Part shown: positions 14,771 through 20,615 of the stretch, one piece after another
Layout: each line of letters starts with the position of its first letter
Position numbering within the stretch: position 1 is the first letter of the stretch
Assembly (NCBI GenBank): GCA_022764045.1
Contig: JALERU010000055.1
Span: 1 to 34,222, forward strand
From: Clostridiales bacterium
GTDB lineage: Bacteria; Bacillota; Clostridia; Oscillospirales; Oscillospiraceae
Reading direction: 5' to 3'
DNA: 34,222 bases
Notes under the pieces: model-generated
What the model saw: only the letters and a program-made list of their open reading frames with translations
Databases searched by the model: none
What the model was told of the DNA's origin: nothing
Program-made: the position numbers and the translations under genes

Positions 14771-15478
14771 ATGGAAGAAAACAATGTTAACGCCGTAAAG
14801 CAAATCGAACAAATGATGACGTCAGCTGGGATGACATTATCAGACCTAATTTCTATACTGGGCAAACAACGGTCTACCACCTTACTTCTCTCCGCTGACA
14901 AACATACCAAATTCGTTCAATTGTATAATGATCTCGAAAACGAGGATTACTCAAGATATTCCAAAGGTGAGTTGTTAGAGCAACTTATGGATACTCTGTT
15001 CAGTAATACTTTGTTCCATAATTTAAGAAATTGTCGAACTAGCACGAATGAAATAGATATTTTAGTTGAGTGGTCAACCAATGCTCGTTTGGCTGACATC
15101 AACAGAGTATTTCCGTGTTTTGGCGATACATTTATCTGTGAATGCAAAAACTACACTGCGCCTGTTGGAGTTACATATATCGGAAAATTTATCTCTCTGT
15201 TGATAACTTTAAGCACTTCACTTGGAATTATGGTTGCATGGAACGGAATTACTGGTCGTAACAGCTGGACCGACTCCGAAGGACTTATAAAAAAAATCGC
15301 ACTGAAGAAAGATATTTTTATTATTGTTTTACAAAAGGATGACTTAAAGAGGATCTACGATCAGGAAATAGATATTCTCTCATTAGTATCTGAAAAATAT
15401 ACTGCACTCAAGTGTGATATAGATTATACTCAGTTTATAACCAAGCATGAAGCTGAGGACGCTTTAGGAGCAGAGTAA
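14771..15478 (+). CDS. Putative defence-cassette gene C: PD-(D/E)XK restriction-like nuclease (235 aa)
   Basis: The central domain has the restriction-endonuclease-like active site: Glu67 in KGELLEQLMDTLF, Asp96 in NEIDILVEW and Glu124-x-Lys126 in FICECKNY. Spacing and hydrophobic strands match the Mrr/NERD-like branch of PD-(D/E)XK nucleases. The N-terminal 60 residues are helical and may contact DNA or partners; a helix follows the core and the C-terminus is acidic. No methyltransferase is encoded nearby, so it is not an ordinary type II system; target recognition may depend on genes A and B. Composition is AT-rich like the rest of the cassette. Confidence 0.78.
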   Translation: MEENNVNAVKQIEQMMTSAGMTLSDLISILGKQRSTTLLLSADKHTKFVQLYNDLENEDYSRYSKGELLEQLMDTLFSNTLFHNLRNCRTSTNEIDILVEWSTNARLADINRVFPCFGDTFICECKNYTAPVGVTYIGKFISLLITLSTSLGIMVAWNGITGRNSWTDSEGLIKKIALKKDIFIIVLQKDDLKRIYDQEIDILSLVSEKYTALKCDIDYTQFITKHEAEDALGAE

Positions 15479-15493
15479 CATTTTCAGCACACA

Positions 15494-15534
15494 AAAGTGA
15501 GATCGGAAAATACTTATTTTCCCGATCTCACTTT
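15494..15534. terminator. Bidirectional terminator between cassette and prophage
   Basis: AAAGTGAGATCGG / CCGATCTCACTTT is a 13-bp perfect stem, extended by AAAA/TTTT around a small loop. It lies between the convergent stops at 15478 and 15546 and can serve both strands. Confidence 0.8.
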
Positions 15535-15545
15535 CAATTTACAGA

Positions 15546-15815
15546 TTATGCGCTGTGCTTGACCCGGTCATTGACCTCTGCCCGCTTGGCATTGTTGAAC
15601 CGGTTCAGGTCGCCCACCAGGTAACCGGTGATCCGGCGGATGCGCTGGAAAGAAACCGGCACGAAAACTGGGATGATCCCATACTCATCGGGGCCGCCGG
15701 TGCGGCGGATGGAGATCTCCTGCACAGTCCGGCCCTCTTCCCGCTCCATCATTTCGATGGCCTTCTTGACGATTTCTTCAGGGATGTTTTCGGGGTTGTT
15801 GATCTTGACGTCCAT
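15546..15815 (-). CDS. Small NrdD C-terminus-like protein (89 aa)
   Basis: The last third, RRITGYLVGDLNRFNNAK followed by RAEVNDRVKH, closely resembles the C-terminal tail of anaerobic ribonucleoside-triphosphate reductases, near the glycyl-radical region. The protein lacks the large catalytic barrel, and I see neither the radical glycine motif nor the zinc cysteines, so it cannot be a reductase by itself. The N-terminal part is a small alpha/beta unit (IPEEIVKKAIEMMEREEGRT). AAGGAGG precedes the ATG. It is the leftmost leftward gene of the prophage side. Stand-alone proteins of this kind are, to my knowledge, often annotated as NrdD. Confidence 0.6.
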   Translation of the reverse strand: MDVKINNPENIPEEIVKKAIEMMEREEGRTVQEISIRRTGGPDEYGIIPVFVPVSFQRIRRITGYLVGDLNRFNNAKRAEVNDRVKHSA

Positions 15816-15980
15816 GTGCTGGGACCTCCTTGTTTTGATAGGTTTATTTTACCGAATCACCGCCGGACTCGCTGTGACAAAGTCACCGGTTGCGGAAACT
15901 TCTTTCCTGTGCTCACAGCACGGGTAGCAGCTGCAACATGGCAGGCCGGTGGTTCCACAAGGTCATCCCTTTCCCGCGCC

Positions 15981-16775
15981 TCACAGCAGGCCCTTCCGGC
16001 CCAGCACGGCCACCACCTCGCAGCGCTTCATGGGGCGCTCCGGGTCAGTTCCGTCCACCACGCCGGCAGCAGTGGCCCTCTGCCAGTGGCCTTCCTGCTG
16101 GCTCCAGTCAGGTTCCGCGAGAGAGCCCACATGGCGCTCGGCTTTCGCCATCAGCCGGTGGGCCTGCTCGTCGGTCATTTGCTCGATCATCTGGTCAATG
16201 GTCATGGTCAGCTCATCCTCCTTTGGTTCCTCCGGCTGTTTGGCCGGGGGCTCGATCACGAAATAATACTTCACCTGCCCCTTGAAGAGGCTATAGTCTC
16301 CCCTGGTCCGGGCGGCGCGGGTGGAAGCCGGGTCGTTGATGTACACCACATTCCCGGCGATCTTCCATACCAACACAAAGTGCCCGGAGCTGGTCCACAG
16401 CCCCTTCCCCATGCAGGCAATCACCAGGCAGCCCCGATCCAAGGCGGCCTTTGCCTGGGTGTGGACTGGGCTGGCGGGATTTCCATAGAGGCTTGTCCAG
16501 TTCAACTGCCGGCAGGTCAGGCCGTACCGGGCCGCCGCCGGGGGGAAGTAGCCGTAATAGGTCCCCTGTCGCGGGGCCTTATAGCCGTGAGCCAGGGCCC
16601 ATGCACATTCCGTGGCCGGGGTGACAGTCTTGTCCGCCCAGGTGGCCAGGACCATCGCCATGGCTGTTGGGCCGCAGCCCGAGGCCCCGATGGTGGTCTT
16701 CTCCCCCTTGGCGGAGTAGTCTTTTGCCGCCCAGCGGGGGGCGGTCTGCAAATAGGATATCGGTTGCTTGTCCAT
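15981..16775 (-). CDS. Phage endolysin with C39-type cysteine peptidase domain (264 aa)
   Basis: The N-terminal domain matches the C39-like papain fold: Cys34 in GASGCGPTAMAM, His132 in SSGHFVLVW and Asp148 in YINDPAS. These should cut peptide bonds in peptidoglycan at lysis. A Pro/Glu linker (about 176-190) leads to a C-terminal domain with ATAAGVVDGTDPERPMKR, like SLH-type wall-binding repeats. The start at 16775 has AAAGGAG upstream; the longer frame reads through a terminator. No signal peptide is present, so export depends on the holin. It lies at the end of the late region, after the holin genes, as expected for a lysis cassette. Confidence 0.8.
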   Translation of the reverse strand: MDKQPISYLQTAPRWAAKDYSAKGEKTTIGASGCGPTAMAMVLATWADKTVTPATECAWALAHGYKAPRQGTYYGYFPPAAARYGLTCRQLNWTSLYGNPASPVHTQAKAALDRGCLVIACMGKGLWTSSGHFVLVWKIAGNVVYINDPASTRAARTRGDYSLFKGQVKYYFVIEPPAKQPEEPKEDELTMTIDQMIEQMTDEQAHRLMAKAERHVGSLAEPDWSQQEGHWQRATAAGVVDGTDPERPMKRCEVVAVLGRKGLL

Positions 16776-16798
16776 CCTTTCTCCTTTCCCCGGAGCAC

Positions 16799-16834
16799 AA
16801 AAAGCCCCGGTCTGCTCTCTTGACAAACCGGGGC
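16799..16834 (-). terminator. Intrinsic terminator in front of endolysin
   Basis: On the minus strand GCCCCGGT / ACCGGGGC is followed by TTTTT (complement of 16799-16803). It would end the toxin-like mRNA and limit read-through from the late operon into the endolysin. Its stem overlaps the -35 region of the plus-strand antisense promoter. Confidence 0.65.
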
Positions 16835-16847
16835 GGGATGGTATAAT
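16820..16847 (+). promoter_or_regulatory. Consensus promoter for an antisense RNA
   Basis: TTGACA (16820-16825), 16-base spacer, TATAAT (16842-16847). Both boxes are perfect consensus. It points against the phage late genes and no ORF follows it on the plus strand, so it should drive a short non-coding RNA. Confidence 0.75.
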
Positions 16848-16853
16848 GAATAC

Positions 16854-16944
16854 AGAAAGGGCGCTGTCACGACGGTTAGCCCATCACAGTAGCTTTATGT
16901 TTCAGCTGACCGTTTGGGGGCAACCAAGCGGTCAGCACGCTTTT
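16854..16944 (+). ncRNA. Putative antisense RNA (antitoxin) of a type I module
   Basis: Predicted to start about seven bases after TATAAT and end at the hairpin GCTGACCG / CGGTCAGC (16905-16936) followed by CTTTTAT. The roughly 90-base RNA is fully complementary to the 3' part of the opposite mRNA encoding the 27-residue hydrophobic peptide, including its stop codon. Its first 30 bases resemble the 5' end of that mRNA. This is inferred from promoter, terminator and geometry; no expression data are available. Confidence 0.55.
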
Positions 16945-17015
16945 ATGGTCAGTATGTAGGCCAAAACGACCAAACATACCACGAACCGAAGGAAGTCCTT
17001 CCAAAATTCGTCCAT
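16932..17015 (-). CDS. Putative type I toxin: hydrophobic 27-aa peptide
   Basis: The ORF encodes a peptide beginning MDEFWKDFLRF and continuing VVCLVVLAYILTIKAC, a short amphipathic tip followed by one membrane-spanning helix. A strong ribosome site, AAAGGGGGTGA, lies seven bases before the ATG. Size and build match membrane-acting type I toxins such as TisB, Ldr or Fst, without clear sequence identity to any of them. Its own promoter is at 17096-17125, and the mRNA would end near 16799. Its 3' half is covered by a convergent antisense RNA. It lies between the endolysin and a small late gene. Confidence 0.6.
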   Translation of the reverse strand: MDEFWKDFLRFVVCLVVLAYILTIKAC

Positions 17016-17095
17016 CCAGCATCACCCCCTTTCCAGGGAGTGGCTAACCGCCATTTATGTAACAGCGCCTTTCTGGCCCCCGAGGGGGCAAGCTC

Positions 17096-17125
17096 AGAAT
17101 ACCATACCGCGCCGCGTTTTGTCAA
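17096..17125 (-). promoter_or_regulatory. Promoter of the putative toxin mRNA
   Basis: On the minus strand: TTGACA, 18-base spacer, TATTCT. Transcription would start near 17089, giving a 5' leader of about 75 bases with a GCCCCC/GGGGGC hairpin (17076-17089). The promoter is similar in sequence to the opposing antisense promoter, as part of an inverted duplication. Confidence 0.65.
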
Positions 17126-17130
17126 ACCTT

Positions 17131-17158
17131 GCCGCCCCCCGACTTGGGGGCGGCTTTT
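17131..17158 (+). terminator. GC-rich terminator hairpin
   Basis: GCCGCCCCC / GGGGGCGGC followed by TTTTCT on the plus strand. It lies directly after the stop of the 67-aa minus-strand gene and insulates the toxin-like module; the T-run favours plus-strand termination. Confidence 0.65.
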
Positions 17159-17161
17159 CTG

Positions 17162-17365
17162 TTACCGGAAGAGCTCCGCCAGGCCCTTGTCCTTGGCGCG
17201 CATGTACTTCACGCACAGGGCGTCCCACTCGTTCAGCTCCTTCGTGTAGTTGGCCCACCCACGGTCATGGGCGTACATGCGGGAGCCCACATCTACGGTC
17301 ACGTTCTTCTGGTCGCACAGGGTCTTGATGGCCATCCGGTGCTGGTAAAATCTGTTGTCCTTCAT
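17162..17365 (-). CDS. Small phage hypothetical protein (67 aa)
   Basis: GTGAGG precedes the ATG. The product is a small basic helical protein (MKDNRFYQHRMAIKTLCDQK ... LNEWDALCVKYMRAKDKGLA) without membrane segments or metal motifs. It lies between the holin side and the toxin-like locus, set off by 500 gene-free bases upstream and a terminator downstream. The family is not recognised. A regulatory role is possible given the repeats in front of it, but nothing in the sequence proves it. Confidence 0.6.
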   Translation of the reverse strand: MKDNRFYQHRMAIKTLCDQKNVTVDVGSRMYAHDRGWANYTKELNEWDALCVKYMRAKDKGLAELFR

Positions 17366-17411
17366 GCTGTTTTCCTCACTTTCTTATTACAAAACTCAAA
17401 TTCGCTCACAT

Positions 17412-17468
17412 AACCTTGTTTGAATTTCGATGGAACCTTGATTGAAGTTCACGGATTCAAACAAGGTT
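17412..17468. repeat. 14-bp inverted repeat with internal third copy
   Basis: AACCTTGTTTGAAT (17412-17425) and ATTCAAACAAGGTT (17455-17468) are exact reverse complements. AACCTTGATTGAA lies between them (17434-17446) and AACCTTGGTTAAA follows at 17598-17610. The repeats look like sites for one protein. Confidence 0.75.
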
Positions 17469-17470
17469 TT

Positions 17471-17490
17471 TACTTGCTGGTAACTTGCTG
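17471..17490 (+). repeat. 20-base direct repeat, copy 1
   Basis: TACTTGCTGGTAACTTGCTG. It differs at only two positions from copy 2 at 17566-17585, and is itself built from two ACTTGCTG words. A related version occurs at 8614-8632. Confidence 0.7.
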
Positions 17491-17565
17491 AAATGAATAA
17501 AAATCGCGGTTTCTACGTTTTTCCGGCCAAAAACGCGGCTGATCCTTTCAATTTTGGCGGTATTT

Positions 17566-17585
17566 CACTTGCCGGTAACTTGCTG
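17566..17585 (+). repeat. 20-base direct repeat, copy 2
   Basis: CACTTGCCGGTAACTTGCTG, 95 bases from copy 1. Confidence 0.7.
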
Positions 17586-17696
17586 CAGGCTTGAGTAAAC
17601 CTTGGTTAAATCCAAAACCTTTAATCAAGGCTTGTTTCTATGCTTGCTTTCCTTGAAAATCAACAAAACTATGCCTATAAAACGGGCATCTCAGCG

Positions 17697-17716
17697 AATA
17701 ATCAAATTTGATTATT
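17697..17716. repeat. Perfect 20-bp palindrome
   Basis: AATAATCAAATTTGATTATT is self-complementary without a loop, the form of an operator for a dimeric repressor. It lies upstream of the 67-aa late gene. Confidence 0.65.
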
Positions 17717-17866
17717 TATAAGTTAAGCAAAATACTAACACAAAATATACCCTTTATATTTTGTCTAAGATAAAACTTAATTAGTTTTCCGAAGATTTAG
17801 TTATTATTGCCGATGCCCAAAATTGAGGCATGAAATTTAGTGCTTTCAAGAAAAACGGCTGTTTTT

Positions 17867-18067
17867 TCAGGTTTCGACCTCCGGCAGCCCCGCCACGCTG
17901 GTCAGCAGAGACAGCACCCCGGCCAGCACCGACGCCGACACCACCACCGGCCACTCCACCGCCGACAGCACCGCCGCCGCGCCGATGGTGGCCACCGCTG
18001 TCTGGGCCATAGTCTTCACCGCCCGAACCCCGGCGGCCTTCCACCACTTCTTTGTCTGTTCGCTCAT
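17867..18067 (-). CDS. Phage holin (66 aa)
   Basis: Holins form lesions in the cell membrane that release the endolysin. This one has a basic N-terminus with KWWKAAGVRAVKTMAQTAVA, a first hydrophobic segment (about 17-35) and a second (about 40-58) ending SLLTSVAGLPEVET. This closely resembles small two-helix holins of the Dp-1 type. The ATG has AAGGAG upstream and overlaps the stop of the preceding gene as ATGA. It is separated from the endolysin by about 1.1 kb containing the repeat stretch and the toxin-like locus, which is unusual for a lysis cassette. Confidence 0.82.
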   Translation of the reverse strand: MSEQTKKWWKAAGVRAVKTMAQTAVATIGAAAVLSAVEWPVVVSASVLAGVLSLLTSVAGLPEVET

Positions 18068-18318
18068 TCTGTGCTCCTTTCCAGGTCGTCGATCCGATGG
18101 TTGGCGACCTTGATTTTCTCCCCGTGGATGTGGACCTCCTCCTCCAGGCGGTAGGTCCGCTCCACCAGGTTGTTGTGCTTGTTCACCCGGTCGGTGAGCT
18201 CGTCCAGCTTGTACTCCAGCAGGGCCCGGGTCTTGCCCTGTTGAAAATAATTGTTCAGCAGGCAAACCGCCAGGCTCACCCCGCCGGTGACCAGAGCCAC
18301 CAAAAGCGTTTCATTCAT
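18064..18318 (-). CDS. XhlA-like holin partner (84 aa)
   Basis: One N-terminal membrane segment (LLVALVTGGVSLAVCLLNNY) is followed by a basic stretch and a coiled coil (VERTYRLEEEVHIHGEKIKV). This is the build of XhlA-type haemolysin/holin accessory proteins. I chose ATG 18318, with GAGGGGA about ten bases upstream, over the GTG three codons earlier. It is coupled to the holin through ATGA overlap. It lies 21 bases after the DGR target gene, so the target and lysis genes are probably transcribed together. Confidence 0.75.
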   Translation of the reverse strand: MNETLLVALVTGGVSLAVCLLNNYFQQGKTRALLEYKLDELTDRVNKHNNLVERTYRLEEEVHIHGEKIKVANHRIDDLERSTE

Positions 18319-18339
18319 AGGCCACACTCCCCTCTCTTC

Positions 18340-19035
18340 TCACACGCGCACCCAAACACCATTGTTTTTGGCGTAAAGTCCGCCGGCACCTGCCGGGGTA
18401 TCCTCCACGGTGTAGCATCCATCTGCATCCGTTGTGTTGGATACAACGATAGAAGATAAAAGATTAAAAGCGGGGCGCGCCGCGAAGGACGGGTTGTAGA
18501 CGTTGCTGCCGTTCAGGGTGCCAACCGCGCGGACGTAGTACGCGGTGCCGGAGTCGGAGTACGGGGAGCGCAGGCCCCAGAAGACGGCAACCGTCGTCTC
18601 GTCCAAATAGGCCACCCGCTTTTCGTTGTCGGAAAAGTAGCTGAACAACGTTCCTTCCGTGGCGTAGCCGGAAAGCCCCACTTCCGTGCAGGAGAGCGCC
18701 CACCCCCTGCGCTGAAGGGTATGAAGGGTTTTCACGCCGCCGCCCTGGGCCACCACAATGGGAGTATTCACCATACAAGACTGGATGTCCTGGTCCAGGC
18801 GCTGGGGGAAAACGCAGTCGCAGATATTGTCCAGCGTGCTCCCCATATAGGCGTTCAAGTTGTTCGTCGAGGCTGCGATAAATGCCGTCGTCGTGTAGGT
18901 GTCTTTTCGGATCAAGGTTGTTCCTGTCCCAGCCCCATAATGGTCGTGGCCAAGAACGATAAACTTAATTGGCTTTCCGCGTTCGTTCAGTTTCAGCAAA
19001 CTGCCCGCCGCCAGCTTGGAAAGTAGCTGACCCAT
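18340..19035 (-). CDS. DGR target protein with variable region (231 aa)
   Basis: Residues 150-189 are encoded by the variable repeat. The stretch around WGLRSP ... ARPAFNL has the build of the C-type-lectin-like domains (DUF6273/formylglycine-enzyme type) that display variable residues in other DGR targets. Twelve residues differ from those encoded by the template (for example Asn to Phe152, Tyr159, Arg169, Tyr180). The C-terminal 42 residues (TTDADGCYTVEDTPAGAGG and on) are invariant, so the VR is internal. AAGGAGA precedes the ATG, which lies inside the last 24 codons of the RT gene. Next to tail genes, it is most likely a tail-tip receptor-binding protein. Confidence 0.85.
   Translation of the reverse strand: MGQLLSKLAAGSLLKLNERGKPIKFIVLGHDHYGAGTGTTLIRKDTYTTTAFIAASTNNLNAYMGSTLDNICDCVFPQRLDQDIQSCMVNTPIVVAQGGGVKTLHTLQRRGWALSCTEVGLSGYATEGTLFSYFSDNEKRVAYLDETTVAVFWGLRSPYSDSGTAYYVRAVGTLNGSNVYNPSFAARPAFNLLSSIVVSNTTDADGCYTVEDTPAGAGGLYAKNNGVWVRV
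18430..18448 (-). promoter_or_regulatory. Hairpin just downstream of the VR
   Basis: CGTTGT / ACAACG with a 7-base loop lies 20 bases past the 3' end of the VR, inside the target gene. In the Bordetella phage DGR a hairpin or cruciform at the equivalent place promotes retrohoming; the stem here is only 6 bp, so the match is tentative. Confidence 0.4.
18469..18588 (-). repeat. DGR variable repeat (VR), 120 bp
   Basis: Aligns without gaps to the template repeat at 20461-20580. All 17 differences fall at template-strand adenines. It begins exactly on codon 150 of the target. Its 3' end (sense) is the GC-rich GCGGCGCGCCCCGCT, unchanged between copies, the place of the initiation-of-mutagenic-homing (IMH) sequence. 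Confidence 0.95.
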
Positions 19036-20191
19036 CCTGTTCGATTCTCCTTTCTTCCTGTCCGGTGGCGGCTGGCCGCACCCTGGCCAGCCGCCGGGCT
19101 TCCTCTGCGCGTTTCAGGCTCGCATCCAGCCTGGCACGCATTTCTCTCCTGAGCTGCCGGGTGTCTCCGTGCTTGGCGTGCGCCTCCCACGATCCGTAGC
19201 TCTCCATGATTTTCTCCCGCGAGATCTCGCCGGCAGCGTATTGCTTCTCCCATTTTCGGATGCGCCTCTTCATCCGCTTGATCGAGGCATACCGCAGCTT
19301 TTTCACGACCCGTCCGGTATGGGTCAGGTAAGTGTGGAACCCGCAGAAGTCGATTCCGTTTCGCAGGGGGAAAATGTTGGTCTTGTTGTTCAGTTCCAGC
19401 CCAAGACCGGCAAGCTGTGCCCGAACCAGCCGCAGCGCTTCTCGCGCCGTCTCTTTGTCTGGGCATATGATGTACCAGTCATCCATGTACATCCCACTCA
19501 GCGGCAAGTGGAGCTTCTCATTCACATAGTGCATGACGGAGCAGGTGAAGAAGACGGCGTAGATGTGGCTGGTCTGGTGTCCCAGGGCAAGCCCATCTTC
19601 CACTTGGTCAATGTACTTCCGCATCAGCCCTTGGAGCCTCTCATCAGGAAAGCGCTTAGACAGCGCCGCCTTCAGCTTCCCGTGGTCGATGTTCTGGAAG
19701 AAGTGGTAAATATCTCCCTTAATGACCATGCCGTCCGCGTAATCCCACGCCTCCATTGGACGGAACGGAAGGCCGGCCTGTCTTCTGGCCGCCTCGTCCG
19801 TACCCTTTTTCCGAAGGAAGTGCGTTCGCAAATGCTTCTCCAGCATCTTCAGGCCGAAATAGGTCCCCGTTCCATACTGGGCGGCGTAGGTGGTCATGGT
19901 AAAGCTCCGGCTCAGCTCGTCGTAGACAACAAAGTCTGTCAAAGCATGTTGGACCACCTTGTCCCGGAAGGTTGGGGCCTGAATCAGCCTGGTCTTTGGC
20001 TCGTGGATGATGAAACTGTCCAACGGGTCCGGTTGGATCGTTCCCCGCGAAAGCGATTTAGAGAGGATCAGTAGTTCTTCCGCTGCGCTAAATTCGAAAG
20101 CTGCCGTTCCCCTCTTGCTCCGTTTGCACCGTCTGGCTCTCAGATAGGCTTTCCATAGGGTTTCAAAGGAGCAGAGTTCTTCATAATTCAT
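18965..20191 (-). CDS. DGR reverse transcriptase (408 aa)
   Basis: It copies the template-repeat RNA into adenine-mutated cDNA that replaces the VR. RT motifs are visible: LIQAPTFRDKVVQHAL (69-84, motifs 1-2), KGDIYHFFQNID with Asp160 (158-169), LGHQTSH (203-209), the YMDD centre (235-238) and GIDFCGF (279-285). The C-terminal third is basic, as in other DGR enzymes. In motif 4 the usual SQ is SH. I start at ATG 20191, which has AAAGGAA upstream and the family's usual N-terminus; the frame stays open for 134 more codons through the template repeat, but that is non-coding. The 3' end overlaps the target gene by 71 bases. Confidence 0.93.
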   Translation of the reverse strand: MNYEELCSFETLWKAYLRARRCKRSKRGTAAFEFSAAEELLILSKSLSRGTIQPDPLDSFIIHEPKTRLIQAPTFRDKVVQHALTDFVVYDELSRSFTMTTYAAQYGTGTYFGLKMLEKHLRTHFLRKKGTDEAARRQAGLPFRPMEAWDYADGMVIKGDIYHFFQNIDHGKLKAALSKRFPDERLQGLMRKYIDQVEDGLALGHQTSHIYAVFFTCSVMHYVNEKLHLPLSGMYMDDWYIICPDKETAREALRLVRAQLAGLGLELNNKTNIFPLRNGIDFCGFHTYLTHTGRVVKKLRYASIKRMKRRIRKWEKQYAAGEISREKIMESYGSWEAHAKHGDTRQLRREMRARLDASLKRAEEARRLARVRPAATGQEERRIEQDGSATFQAGGGQFAETERTRKAN

Positions 20192-20615
20192 ATCGTTCCT
20201 TTCTGGGAGCGCTCGGGTAACGCTGATAATCGCCGGTCCCTCCCTCCTCAGAGGTGTCCGAGGGGCTTCCCCCGGGATCGGGCCCGAAAATGTCGCACCC
20301 ATGTGTTTGCCCCGGCCCCCTATGGGAGCCACGGCAGGATATGGCCTCCTTTGATGATGGTCCTCTGCGTTCGCCGAAGGGCTACTTGTACACGGCACCC
20401 TCCATATTACAGGAGGGCGTGCCGCCGCCGGTTCTTTTGGTCGGCGGCATGTTCCATCAGAGCGGGGCGCGCCGCGAAGTTCGGGTTGTTGACGTTGTTG
20501 TTGTTCAGGGTGCCATCCGTGTTGACGTTGTACGCGTTGTTGGAGTCGGAGTTCGGGGAGCGCAGGCCCCAGTTGACGGCGCGAACAGGCCATACCCTAA
20601 TACAAGAAAGAGGGG
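20192..20615 (-). ncRNA. DGR template RNA region (TR plus spacer)
   Basis: Between the avd stop and the RT start there are 424 bases without a protein gene. They hold the TR (20461-20580) and a downstream spacer of about 270 bases. In Bordetella phage the equivalent spacer primes cDNA synthesis together with RT and Avd. The exact RNA ends are unknown. Confidence 0.7.
20461..20580 (-). repeat. DGR template repeat (TR), 120 bp
   Basis: In the sense strand it is rich in AAC codons in the target's frame (12 of 40 are Asn AAC), the codon that gives many residues and no stop codons when its adenines are mutated. It contains 31 adenines, of which 17 differ in the VR; none of the other 89 bases differ. 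It starts 36 bases after the avd stop. Confidence 0.96.

Larger units (their letters stand above)
17366..17866. other. 500-base gene-free stretch with two repeat families
   Basis: No protein-coding frame is credible. It contains AACCTTGnTTRAA repeats in both orientations (17412, 17434, 17455 reversed, 17598), a 20-base repeat TACTTGCTGGTAACTTGCTG (17471-17490, 17566-17585) and a perfect palindrome (17697-17716), then AT-rich DNA to 17830. Gaps of this size are unusual inside a phage late region, so a control or replication function is likely. Confidence 0.6.

Noticed and set aside
16880..17020. Alternative minus-strand ORF starting at the ATG five bases before the toxin start (MLDGRILEG...)
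   Set aside because: The product is not hydrophobic, has mixed composition without recognisable structure, and its ATG sits inside the Shine-Dalgarno spacing of the toxin ORF.
20194..20593. 134 in-frame codons upstream of the reverse transcriptase start, reading through the template repeat
   Set aside because: The region is the non-coding template and spacer; the read-through frame gives low-complexity Gln/Arg/Pro-rich sequence out of frame with the target protein, and a good start with ribosome site exists at 20191.
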